A stretch of 30,137 nt of DNA, from NCBI GenBank assembly GCA_007123465.1, contig SKLB01000320.1:1-30137 (forward strand). The letters are read 5' to 3'. The notes under the pieces were generated by a model, which worked only from the letters and a program-made list of their open reading frames with translations, ran no database searches and had not been told where the DNA came from. This DNA is from Spirochaetales bacterium (GTDB lineage: Bacteria > Spirochaetota > Spirochaetia > DSM-27196 > PWMO01). Position numbers and translations under genes: made by a program. Position 1 is the stretch's first letter. Each line of letters begins with the position of its first letter. Positions 1 to 6,871 of this stretch are shown here, piece by piece.

Positions 1-2
1 AT

Positions 3-137
3 CAATCCGGCCTGGGCGCACGGCACGCGGCCGCGTTGGGCATTACTTCGGTAACCGATGCCATTTCGATAGCGGTTTCGGAATCCACGCGCAAGATCAG
101 CATCTTCCACAACGGAAGGCGAATCATTTTCATGTAG
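3..137 (+). CDS. Diadenylate cyclase (DAC) domain protein, 3' end only
   Basis: An open frame enters from the left edge and ends at TAG 135-137, leaving 44 residues. It reads LGARHAAALGITSVTDA followed by IAVSES, which matches the C-terminal half of the CdaA-type DAC domain (usual form GTRHRAA-x-GISE-x-TDA, then VVSEE). The family condenses two ATP to cyclic di-AMP, a second messenger for osmotic and wall homeostasis. The conserved RHR motif reads RHA here, so the second arginine is lost. The protein ends soon after the last domain strand, without the tail many CdaA proteins have. The stop overlaps tail-to-tail by 8 bp with the minus-strand gene that ends at 130. Family is fairly sure from a short match; whether it is catalytically active cannot be judged from this fragment. 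Confidence 0.72.
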   Translation, partial: QSGLGARHAAALGITSVTDAISIAVSESTRKISIFHNGRRIIFM

Positions 138-564
138 CATCGGGACTGTGGTCCTGCGGCAGCAGATCGCTGAATTGATACTCGATGCGGCCGTTTTCGG
201 TGATCTCAAGCGTGCAGAAACCCTTGGTTGCGAGGTCATCGAGGATCTGCTGCGCATGGTCTATCGAGCAGTTGGCATCAACCGCAATTCGGGTTGGTGT
301 CACGCGCCCGTGGTGCTGCTGGGCGCTGCGCAGGATCTGTCGCTCGACACGTGCTCGCTCGTCCTGGGGCCGTGGCAGCTCGGCGTTGTAGCGTCGCGCC
401 AGAAGCTTTCCCGCTCCGCCGATTGCAGGAATTATGCCGGCGAAAACGCCTACCAGCAGCCAGATGTTGCTACCGGTCACCAGGTACACCCCGCCGAACA
501 CCGCGGTCATGGAGAGTCCGGACACCAGTTCTTCGACTGCTTTGTCGCCCTTTTGCTTGCGCAC
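130..564 (-). CDS. Small two-helix membrane protein with C-terminal winged-helix-like domain
   Basis: Hypothetical protein of 144 residues. Residues about 14-50 form two hydrophobic segments separated by a short turn (TGSN), so the protein should be anchored in the inner membrane as a hairpin. Residues about 72-135 resemble a winged helix: ARVERQILRSAQQH opens a helix, the middle carries a TPTRIAVDANCSIDHAQQ helix-turn-helix-like stretch, and IEYQF closes a beta wing. Proteins of this build are common next to regulatory genes, but no function is established. The start is GTG at 564, with AGGGTGA upstream and an in-frame stop just before it, so a longer form is excluded. It ends convergent with the diadenylate cyclase gene. 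No function is assigned. Confidence 0.7.
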   Translation of the reverse strand: MRKQKGDKAVEELVSGLSMTAVFGGVYLVTGSNIWLLVGVFAGIIPAIGGAGKLLARRYNAELPRPQDERARVERQILRSAQQHHGRVTPTRIAVDANCSIDHAQQILDDLATKGFCTLEITENGRIEYQFSDLLPQDHSPDAT

Positions 565-670
565 CGTAGCATCACCCTATACTCCCGGCGCTGAAAAGAC
601 AAGTCGGGGCTTCTTCTTCGTGCTGGCGCTGTGCTATGGTACGCGCAGGCTGGAGTAGGGGGCAGGCAGT

Positions 671-1750
671 ATGAAGCCAACCATCGTTGTGCTCGAGGGA
701 GACCAGACCGGGCAAGAGCTGCTGCAACAGGCACTTCGGGTTCTTGAACCGGAGGTCGCAGGGCTGGAGCTGGAACTGCTGCGCTTCGATCTCAGTCTGG
801 AGAACCGCCGCCGCAGCCAGAACCGGGTGGTATACGAGGCCGGTGCGGCAATGCGCGAGCATCGGTTGGCACTCAAGGCCGCCACCATCACTCCTGACGG
901 CCGCGATGACGTAGGCAGTCCCAATCGCATTCTGCGAGAAGAGATCAACGCCGATGTGATTCTGCGCACCGGGCGCCGCATCCCCGGAGTAAGGCCGATT
1001 GCCGGCGTCTATGCCCCGATCAGCGTAGTTCGAATGGCGCGCGATGACGCCTACGGCGCCAAAGAATGGCGCGAAAATGCCGCCGGTACGGCAGAAGAAT
1101 ACGCCTACCGCACCGAGAAGATCTCACGCAAGGTCTGCCGTTCGGTGGCGGAGTACGCCTTTGTGCACGCACGCAAGACCGGCTCCAAGGTATTCGGCGG
1201 TCCCAAATTTACCGTCAGTCCAATCTACGAAGGCATGTTCAAGGAGGAACTCGATGCAGCGGCGCAGCGCTTCCCCGATGTGCGCTACGAACCGCAGCTG
1301 ATTGACGCCACCTTCGCGCTGTTGCTGGCAACCTCCGGTGACCCGCTGGTCATACCGTCGCTCAACCGCGACGGTGACCTGCTGTCGGACATGGTGCTGC
1401 AGATGTTTGGTTCAATAGCCGGGTCCGAGTCGATGGTGATATCGATCGAGCCCGGCGGAGCGGTGGGCTGCGTGATGGCCGAGGCGCCGCACGGCACCGC
1501 TCCATCGCTGCAGGGGCGCAACGTAGCAAACCCGATGGCCATGATTCTGGCCGCCGCCGGTTTGCTGTCGTACATAGAGGACTCCCGGGCAAAGCGCATC
1601 AGCCGTTCGATCTACGAAGCAACGCTGGAGGCTGTGTTTGACGGGTTTCGGACATCTGACCTCGGTGGCGGTGCCAGGACGGACGAGTTCACCAGCGAAG
1701 TGGTGCGCCGAGTCAAGAACAAGAACGAAGTCTGGGCTACTCTGTCGTAG
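671..1750 (+). CDS. Isocitrate/isopropylmalate dehydrogenase family protein (divergent)
   Basis: A 359-residue NAD(P)-dependent beta-decarboxylating dehydrogenase. The N-terminus has GDQTGQE in place of the usual GDGIGPE. About residues 230-255 carry LNRDGDLLSDMVLQMFGSIAG, equivalent to the metal-binding N-x-x-GD-x-x-SD-x-x-Q-x-x-GS block, and later EAPHGTAP equals the EA-x-HGT adenine-binding loop. Length fits the 330-420 residue family. The family oxidises isocitrate, 3-isopropylmalate, homoisocitrate or tartrate, and the substrate here cannot be told from motifs. leuA lies 5 kb away on the other strand, so a LeuB role is possible but not supported by linkage. The ATG at 671 has a G-rich ribosome site (AGTAGGGGG) upstream. 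It overlaps the trmH-like gene tail-to-tail by 14 bp. Confidence 0.85.
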   Translation: MKPTIVVLEGDQTGQELLQQALRVLEPEVAGLELELLRFDLSLENRRRSQNRVVYEAGAAMREHRLALKAATITPDGRDDVGSPNRILREEINADVILRTGRRIPGVRPIAGVYAPISVVRMARDDAYGAKEWRENAAGTAEEYAYRTEKISRKVCRSVAEYAFVHARKTGSKVFGGPKFTVSPIYEGMFKEELDAAAQRFPDVRYEPQLIDATFALLLATSGDPLVIPSLNRDGDLLSDMVLQMFGSIAGSESMVISIEPGGAVGCVMAEAPHGTAPSLQGRNVANPMAMILAAAGLLSYIEDSRAKRISRSIYEATLEAVFDGFRTSDLGGGARTDEFTSEVVRRVKNKNEVWATLS

Positions 1751-2465
1751 CACAACGCGCGCTGCGGGATTGCGGCGCTGTCTCGTATTCACGCTCATAT
1801 TCACGCTCGAGTGTGTCGCTCTTCTTGATGCTGCGCCTCAGCCAGGTCAGCAGAAGCTGCTGTTGTTCCTGGGAACTCAGCTGCCAGGACACACTGGAGC
1901 GGCGCAGATCACTGCAGAGGCGATTCAGAACGATTGCCGCCGATACCGATATATTGAAGCTCTCGGCAAATCCGTACATCGGTACGCGCAGCCGGACATC
2001 CGCGTGGTCCAGCGCATCATCGGAGAGCCCCTCGAGTTCGGTTCCAAAGACGATTGCACTCGGCTGTTCGGTCACGTCGAACTCATCGAGCGAGACCGTA
2101 TCGCCGTGTGGCGTGGTGGCCACCACGCGGTAGCCGCTGGATTGCAAACTGTGCAGGGTTGAGGGAGTGTTGTTGGCATGCTGAGAATAGCGTTGCAGAC
2201 TCAGCCATTGTGCCGTACCGAGTTCAACATCGGGGTTTATGCGGTAACTGTTGCGGTTCTCGATGATGTGCACGTCCTGCACGCCGAAACAGTCGCAGGT
2301 GCGCAATACCGCGCTGGCATTATGCGGTTGATAGATGTCCTCGAGAACAACCGTTATGAAGCGTGTGCGATTAGCGAGCACGGCGCGCATGGTTTTCAGG
2401 CGGTCTTCGGTCACAAATTGCGATAGCCACCCGATGCGCTGTCGCGTATCATCGCTGTGGATCAT
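1737..2465 (-). CDS. trmH: TrmH-type tRNA/rRNA 2'-O-ribose methyltransferase (SpoU family)
   Basis: A 242-residue SPOUT methyltransferase that uses S-adenosylmethionine to methylate a ribose 2'-OH. The three SpoU motifs are present: YQPHNASAVLRTCDCFGV (motif 1, about residues 41-58), AIVFGTELEGLS (motif 2), and VPMYGFAESFNISVSAA (motif 3, the trefoil-knot SAM pocket). The N-terminus RQRIGWLSQFVTEDRLKTM resembles TrmH, whose target is G18 of tRNA, rather than RlmB with its extra L30-like domain. The start chosen is ATG 2465-2463, which overlaps the DtxR stop as ATGA and so implies translational coupling. A longer in-frame start at 2510 would lie inside the regulator gene and has no family match. 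The C-terminus contains a 12-bp near-perfect repeat (1784-1807) encoding EREYEREY. Confidence 0.88.
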   Translation of the reverse strand: MIHSDDTRQRIGWLSQFVTEDRLKTMRAVLANRTRFITVVLEDIYQPHNASAVLRTCDCFGVQDVHIIENRNSYRINPDVELGTAQWLSLQRYSQHANNTPSTLHSLQSSGYRVVATTPHGDTVSLDEFDVTEQPSAIVFGTELEGLSDDALDHADVRLRVPMYGFAESFNISVSAAIVLNRLCSDLRRSSVSWQLSSQEQQQLLLTWLRRSIKKSDTLEREYEREYETAPQSRSARCATTE

Positions 2466-2959
2466 CTTATGAGGTCGGGTGCTTTGAGTGCCTGAACGCA
2501 GTAGCTGCACTCCTGGTCATCACGGCTGCAGAAGTAGCCGACCTCTTCGTTCCAGTGCACTTTGTCGTACGGGCAGTTTTCGTAATACTGCACAAAGTGC
2601 AGCAGCCGGTCAAAAACCACTTCGGATATGCGGTGCTCCATCTGGCACGCTTCAGTTTCGGCAATCGACTCCTCGACGCCGAGCACTTTGACAAAGAAGT
2701 CGCGCAGCGCACCGTACTTCTTCATGATCTCCTGGGCAACTTCCACACCTTCGGGCGTCAGGGTGATAATGTCGTAGGGGGTGTAGTTGATCAGGCCGCG
2801 CTTGGAGAGACTGCGAAGCGCACCAGTCACCGACGAGGCGATGACGCCAAGTTCGTGCGCAATATCCGTCACGCGGGCAGCGCGTTTGCGTTGCTCAACC
2901 AGGTAGATCGTCTTGAGATACATCTCCATGCTTTCAGTGAGTTCTTCAGTTCTGGTCAC
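2462..2959 (-). CDS. DtxR/IdeR-type iron-dependent transcriptional regulator
   Basis: A 165-residue metalloregulator. Residues 8-60 form the winged helix (EMYLKTIYLVE, then RVTDIAHELGV and SSVTGALRSLSKRGL), followed by the dimerisation domain. The primary metal site of DtxR is recognisable: Met13 (DtxR Met10) and C105-x-x-E108-H109 (DtxR Cys102, Glu105, His106). MntR has Asp and Glu at the first two places, so this points to Fe(II) rather than Mn(II). The ancillary site is altered: the His98 equivalent is Glu. There is no SH3 domain; instead a short tail carries C129, C144, C151 and C154. The start is GTG 2959 with GGAGG nine bases upstream. It overlaps the ABC ATPase gene by 14 bp and trmH by 4 bp, which fits feedback control of the iron operon. 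Confidence 0.87.
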   Translation of the reverse strand: MTRTEELTESMEMYLKTIYLVEQRKRAARVTDIAHELGVIASSVTGALRSLSKRGLINYTPYDIITLTPEGVEVAQEIMKKYGALRDFFVKVLGVEESIAETEACQMEHRISEVVFDRLLHFVQYYENCPYDKVHWNEEVGYFCSRDDQECSYCVQALKAPDLIR

Positions 2960-4010
2960 TATTGGTTTCCTCCGTCTGTAGCGGGGCTGATGTGTTGCGC
3001 AACACCACCGCTGGCTCACGCGGCACCAGATGCACCAGCTGGCCGGGAAAAAAGGAGTGCGTATACTCGGTGTGCGCGATATACGCCTTTCCCCCGTATT
3101 GTACCCTATATGTAACATCGTGACCACGGAATTCACGCGCGGTTATCTCGCCGGCACCCTCGGCGGTTTCTGTGGCAACCAGGCTCAGGTGTTCAGGCCG
3201 CAACGACAGCAGGACCTGGCCGCTGACGCGCGGGCGGATAGCGATCTCCCCGAGTTCGGTGTGCGCTGAGGCGCCGTTGGCTGTGCCGGACAGAAGGTTG
3301 GCGCGTCCGAGGAACTGGGCAACAAAGGGCGTTCCCGGATGGTGATAGACTTCTTCGGGAGTTCCCACCTGTTCGATGCGCCCCTGATTCATGACCGCCA
3401 GGCGGTCACAGAACGACAACGCCTCCTCCTGATCGTGGGTGACCAGTATCGCGTTGAGCCCCTGAGCCTTGAGTAGCGAGCGGATCTCGCGTCGGGTGAC
3501 GTCGCGCAGGCCGGCATCCAGGTTGGAGAACGGTTCATCCATCAGCAGAAGTTGCGGCTGTGCGGCGAGCGCTCGCGCCAGCGCGACGCGCTGCTGCTGG
3601 CCGCCGGAAAGCTGGTCGGGCATGCGATGATCGACATCGGTCAGCCCAACCATACACAGGAACCCTCGGGCGTACTGTTCGCGCTGCGCCGCAACAACCG
3701 AGCGCATCGCAAACATCACGTTGCGGATTACCGATAGATGCGGGAATAACGCGTAGTCCTGGAATACAAAACCGACTTTGCGCTTCTCCGGTGGAAGGCC
3801 GGTGACGTTGTGCCCCCGAATAGCAACGATTCCCCCATCGGGGCGCTCAAATCCGGCAATGATGCGCAGCGTGGTGGTCTTGCCGCAGCCACTCGGCCCG
3901 AGCAAGCCGAAGATCTCGCCGGGCTCGACACGGAAGCTTACCGCATCAACCGCCGGCCGGCCCTGATCGCTGAATCGTTTGGTGACCAGTTTGACCTCTA
4001 GTACGTGCAC
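2946..4010 (-). CDS. fbpC: Ferric-iron ABC transporter ATP-binding protein
   Basis: A 354-residue ABC ATPase of the FbpC/PotA type acting on the cytoplasmic face of the membrane. Walker A is GPSGCGKTT (38-46), Q-loop FVFQDYALFP (81-90), signature LSGGQQQ (134-140), Walker B LLLMDEP (154-160), D-loop NLDAGL, and H-loop His192. The last 110 residues are a TOBE-like regulatory domain (LSLRPEHLSLV). Length equals that of FbpC. The start is GTG 4010, preceded by GAGGAG and only 4 nt after the permease stop. A longer frame to 4139 lies inside the permease gene and is rejected. The neighbouring binding protein with an iron-type tyrosine pair supports Fe(III) as substrate. Confidence 0.9.
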   Translation of the reverse strand: MHVLEVKLVTKRFSDQGRPAVDAVSFRVEPGEIFGLLGPSGCGKTTTLRIIAGFERPDGGIVAIRGHNVTGLPPEKRKVGFVFQDYALFPHLSVIRNVMFAMRSVVAAQREQYARGFLCMVGLTDVDHRMPDQLSGGQQQRVALARALAAQPQLLLMDEPFSNLDAGLRDVTRREIRSLLKAQGLNAILVTHDQEEALSFCDRLAVMNQGRIEQVGTPEEVYHHPGTPFVAQFLGRANLLSGTANGASAHTELGEIAIRPRVSGQVLLSLRPEHLSLVATETAEGAGEITAREFRGHDVTYRVQYGGKAYIAHTEYTHSFFPGQLVHLVPREPAVVLRNTSAPLQTEETNSDQN

Positions 4011-4014
4011 AGTT

Positions 4015-5625
4015 TCACTCTCCTCGCCCTTCGTAGCGCAGCAGCAGACCGACAAACAGACTCGAGAACAGTACGATAGCCGCAGCGTACGGAGCGGCCT
4101 CGGCCAGGAGCGCCTCCGAGGTACGGCTGAATACGGCAACCGACAGGGTTGTGTAGCCGGTCGGTGCCAGCAGGAAGGTGATCGGCAGCTCCTTCATTGT
4201 AATCACAAATACCAGCACCATCGACGCCAGCATTCCACGCCGCAGTAACGGTACTACCGTGCGAACGAAAGCGGCAAGCGGTGAGAGTCCGAGCGACCGA
4301 GCGGCCTCCTCCAGGCGCCGCGGTGCCTGCAGCAGCGCGGCACGGATCGGACCGGTTGCCAGCGCCAGGAAGCTTATCACGTAGGCCGCTACCAGCAGGG
4401 GAAGGCTCTGGTAGAGCGGACGCGCGGCACGCAGCGAGAAGAACACCATTGCCAGCGCTAGGGCCAGCGGTGGCAGAGCGTAACCTACATAGACGATGCG
4501 CTCGGTGGCCCGTGACAGCGCTGAGGGGTAACGCACGCGCAGATAGGCAAGCGGCACTGCAATAAAGACTGCCGCCATTGCCGCCGGCGCCGCGGCGCCG
4601 GCGGAGAACAGGAACGCGCGCGCAACCCGTGGCAGTTCTGCCCACGGCGAGCTCAGACTCAACCAGTAGCCGAGCATGCCAAACGGGAGCCCGATAGACG
4701 CGGCAAACGCCAGAGCCACAAACAGCAGCGCCGGCAAACGCCATACTCCCAGCGCTGTTCTGCGGATGCGGCGCGCAACGCCGGTTCCCGTGCGCGCAAA
4801 GCGGGCGCGAGCCAGCAGGCGCCCCTCCATGACAACCGGAATCAGAGCCAGTGCCAGCAGCATCAGCGAAAGCCACGCCGCGTAGACCCGGTCGAAAGCT
4901 CCCGCGTACTGGGAGTATATCGCGTAGCTGAATACCTCGTAGCGCATAAGCGCAATTGCTCCAAAGTCTCCCAGGACGTAGATTGCAACGATCAGCCAGC
5001 CGGAGAACAGCGCCGGCCTGAGGTGCGGCAGAATCACGCGCAGTACCACCCGCGCCGGTCCGTGGCCCATGCTACGCGCGCTTTCTTCCAGGCTGGCATC
5101 GAGCCCCGAAAGAGAGGCACGTACGTTGAGGAACACGTAGGGAAAGCAGTAGAGGGACAGAGCCACCAGTGCGCCCCAGTAGCCCGAAGGCCGCGGGAGC
5201 GATATATTGAACACCCGCGCCATGAATCCATAGTTACCGCCCAGTCCCAGCAATGCGAACGCCATTACGTAGCCCGGAACCGACAGTGGCAGCACGCTCA
5301 ACAGGGTGATTGCGCGTCGTGCAGGGATGTCGGTGCGTACAACCAGCCAGGCTAACGGCACCGCTAACACGGTGGTGGCCGCAACAACACCGATGGTAAG
5401 CAGCACGGTGTTGTGCAGCAACACCAGATTGCGGGTGCGGAAAATCAGTGACGCCAGTTGCGCCGGGTCTGCCTCAGCTGCTCGTATTACCAGGTAGGCC
5501 AGCGGCAGCAGCATGGAAACCGCTACCACCACCGGGGCAATCAGAAGATACCACGGCGGCGTTGCGTGTCGAGCCGGGAGAGCGGCTTGCGGCGCCGGCG
5601 TTGATTGCAGAAGCGTCCGGCTCAC
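4015..5625 (-). CDS. fbpB: Ferric-iron ABC transporter permease (two fused MetI-like domains)
   Basis: A 536-residue inner-membrane permease with about 12 transmembrane helices built from two homologous halves, as in FbpB/SfuB/ThiP. Each half carries an EAA loop that contacts the ATPase: EESARSMGHGPARVVLRVIL in the first half and EEAARSLGLSPLAAFVRTVV in the second. A short proline-rich N-terminus precedes helix 1 (YLLIAPVVVAVSMLLPLAYLV). The start is GTG 5625 with GAGGTTG upstream, 31 bp after the stop of the binding-protein gene. The fused architecture means one gene supplies the whole membrane channel. Thiamine permeases share this architecture, so substrate is assigned from the operon partner. 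Confidence 0.9.
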   Translation of the reverse strand: MSRTLLQSTPAPQAALPARHATPPWYLLIAPVVVAVSMLLPLAYLVIRAAEADPAQLASLIFRTRNLVLLHNTVLLTIGVVAATTVLAVPLAWLVVRTDIPARRAITLLSVLPLSVPGYVMAFALLGLGGNYGFMARVFNISLPRPSGYWGALVALSLYCFPYVFLNVRASLSGLDASLEESARSMGHGPARVVLRVILPHLRPALFSGWLIVAIYVLGDFGAIALMRYEVFSYAIYSQYAGAFDRVYAAWLSLMLLALALIPVVMEGRLLARARFARTGTGVARRIRRTALGVWRLPALLFVALAFAASIGLPFGMLGYWLSLSSPWAELPRVARAFLFSAGAAAPAAMAAVFIAVPLAYLRVRYPSALSRATERIVYVGYALPPLALALAMVFFSLRAARPLYQSLPLLVAAYVISFLALATGPIRAALLQAPRRLEEAARSLGLSPLAAFVRTVVPLLRRGMLASMVLVFVITMKELPITFLLAPTGYTTLSVAVFSRTSEALLAEAAPYAAAIVLFSSLFVGLLLRYEGRGE

Positions 5626-5656
5626 GTAGTGTTACAACCTCAATGCCAGCGCAACG

Positions 5657-6673
5657 CTACAGCGCGCCGGACTGGCGCAGCAGCTCGAGTGTTCCCTGCA
5701 GATCCTCGAGCGAATCGAGGTCGATACGCGGACTGGCCAAGAGCAGCCGCTGAAAGCTCTCCAGTGCGGCGTTTGGCGGCACCTCGGCAATAACCGGATA
5801 CTCATTGACCGTGTCGGTGAAGTATCGCTGTGCCTCCGGCGAGAGCAGGAATTCCACAAACCGCACGGCTGCATCAAAGCGGTTGCTCGATCGCAATACG
5901 CCAACGCTCGCGACGTTAACCAGATTGCCGATATCACGGTCTTCGAAGAAGCGCTGCTCGACCGGATAGTCCGGATCGTTTGCCAGGAAGCGCAGCAGGT
6001 AGTAGTTGTTGGTGATAGTAAAGTCTATTTCTCCGGCGGCAATTGCTTCTACCAGCGCGGTATTGTTACGGTAGACCTGAGTGTCATTGGCGCGCATATC
6101 ACGCAGCCACTGCAAGGTCAACTCTTCGCCGTATGCCACGCGCATGGCGGTGACGAAGGCTTGAAAGGAACCGTTGGTGGGAGCCCATCCGACCCGCGAG
6201 CGGTAGCGTGGTTTGGTCAGGTCAAAGACGCTTGCGGGCTGCTCCTCGGCGGAGACTCGCTCCGGCGAGTAGGCCAGCACCCGTGCGCGCCCGCTGGTTG
6301 CAACCCACTGAGCGGTTGTGCTGACGTAGATATCCGGGATACCGTCAACAAGCTGCGTGGGCAACTCGGCCAGTAATCCCGCCGCAGCCAGCGATCCAAG
6401 AGCGCCGGCATCCTGGCCCCAGAACAGGTCGGCGGGCGTACGTTCGCCCTCCTCGGCGAGTAGAACTGCCAGTTCTGCTGTTCCCGCGTAACGAACGCGA
6501 ACACGGATACCGGACTCGCTCTCAAAGCGGCGAATCAGCGGGTCGACCAGCGATTCGCCGCGTCCCGAGTAGAGTGTTATCTCTTCGGCCTCGGCGCTTG
6601 CGGCGGCAAACGCGGCGACGCTAAGCGAAGCGAGCATCACAACACATACTATTCGTCGAGTGATAGACAGCAT
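5657..6673 (-). CDS. fbpA: Periplasmic iron-binding protein of ABC transporter
   Basis: A 338-residue periplasmic binding protein, first gene of the iron operon. Residues 1-27 form a signal peptide (positive start, hydrophobic core, cleavage near ASA|EAE). The mature start EITLYSGRGE is typical of FbpA/FutA proteins (I-x-VYSGR). At 221-226 TNNYYL supplies the adjacent tyrosines Tyr224-Tyr225 that bind Fe(III) in this family, preceded by the usual NNTALVEAIAAGEIDF stretch. The start is ATG 6673 with a perfect GGAGG eight bases upstream; a longer frame to 6763 would cross the promoter and is rejected. The promoter and candidate operator upstream are listed separately. The iron assignment follows from the YY motif and the linked DtxR regulator. 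Confidence 0.9.
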   Translation of the reverse strand: MLSITRRIVCVVMLASLSVAAFAAASAEAEEITLYSGRGESLVDPLIRRFESESGIRVRVRYAGTAELAVLLAEEGERTPADLFWGQDAGALGSLAAAGLLAELPTQLVDGIPDIYVSTTAQWVATSGRARVLAYSPERVSAEEQPASVFDLTKPRYRSRVGWAPTNGSFQAFVTAMRVAYGEELTLQWLRDMRANDTQVYRNNTALVEAIAAGEIDFTITNNYYLLRFLANDPDYPVEQRFFEDRDIGNLVNVASVGVLRSSNRFDAAVRFVEFLLSPEAQRYFTDTVNEYPVIAEVPPNAALESFQRLLLASPRIDLDSLEDLQGTLELLRQSGAL

Positions 6674-6711
6674 ATCGGGTCCTCCAACAGGTGCAGATAT
6701 GTTCAGAATTA

Positions 6712-6763
6712 GATTACCATAGTAATCAGGAAAGGTATAGCACGGCGTACAGTTTAGTGTCAA
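6712..6763 (-). promoter_or_regulatory. Iron operon promoter with inverted-repeat operator
   Basis: On the minus strand TTGACA (6763-6758) and TATACC (6739-6734) are 18 bp apart, a good sigma-70 type promoter. The predicted transcription start is near 6727. A perfect inverted repeat, GATTAC-CATA-GTAATC read on the plus strand (6712-6727), covers the start site to about +16. A repressor bound there would block initiation; the DtxR-type protein encoded in the same operon is the obvious candidate (inference). Confidence 0.7.
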
Positions 6764-6773
6764 GCAAAATTTG

Positions 6774-6787
6774 TTTGGCGCGCCAAA
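6774..6787. repeat. 14-bp perfect palindrome upstream of the iron promoter
   Basis: TTTGGCGCGCCAAA is self-complementary and lies 10 bp upstream of the iron operon -35 box. It could be a second regulator site or a chance palindrome. No matching copy was seen elsewhere in the window. Confidence 0.4.
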
Positions 6788-6806
6788 TACTTGGGCCCGG
6801 GCGGGG

Positions 6807-6857
6807 CGCCTGCCTTGCCACGCCGCTACGCTCCGCAGAGCGCAACGGCGGCAGGCG
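6807..6857 (-). terminator. GC-rich hairpin downstream of leuA
   Basis: Arms 6807-6814 and 6850-6857 are perfect complements, with inner pairs GCCG/CGGC and CGCTC/GAGCG inside, giving a long branched or interrupted stem just past the leuA stop. No U-run follows on the minus strand, so it may be a weak or Rho-assisted terminator or an RNA-stabilising structure. Confidence 0.4.
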
Positions 6858-6871
6858 TGTGGCGGGTCTCT

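Noticed and set aside
565..670. Divergent promoter pair in the gap between the small membrane protein and the dehydrogenase
   Set aside because: TATGGT and TATAGG are present but no convincing -35 box at proper spacing was found for either, so no promoter is listed.
4011..4139. N-terminal extension of the iron ABC ATPase
   Set aside because: This stretch encodes the permease C-terminus in another frame; the GTG at 4010 with GAGGAG upstream and the family length fix the start.
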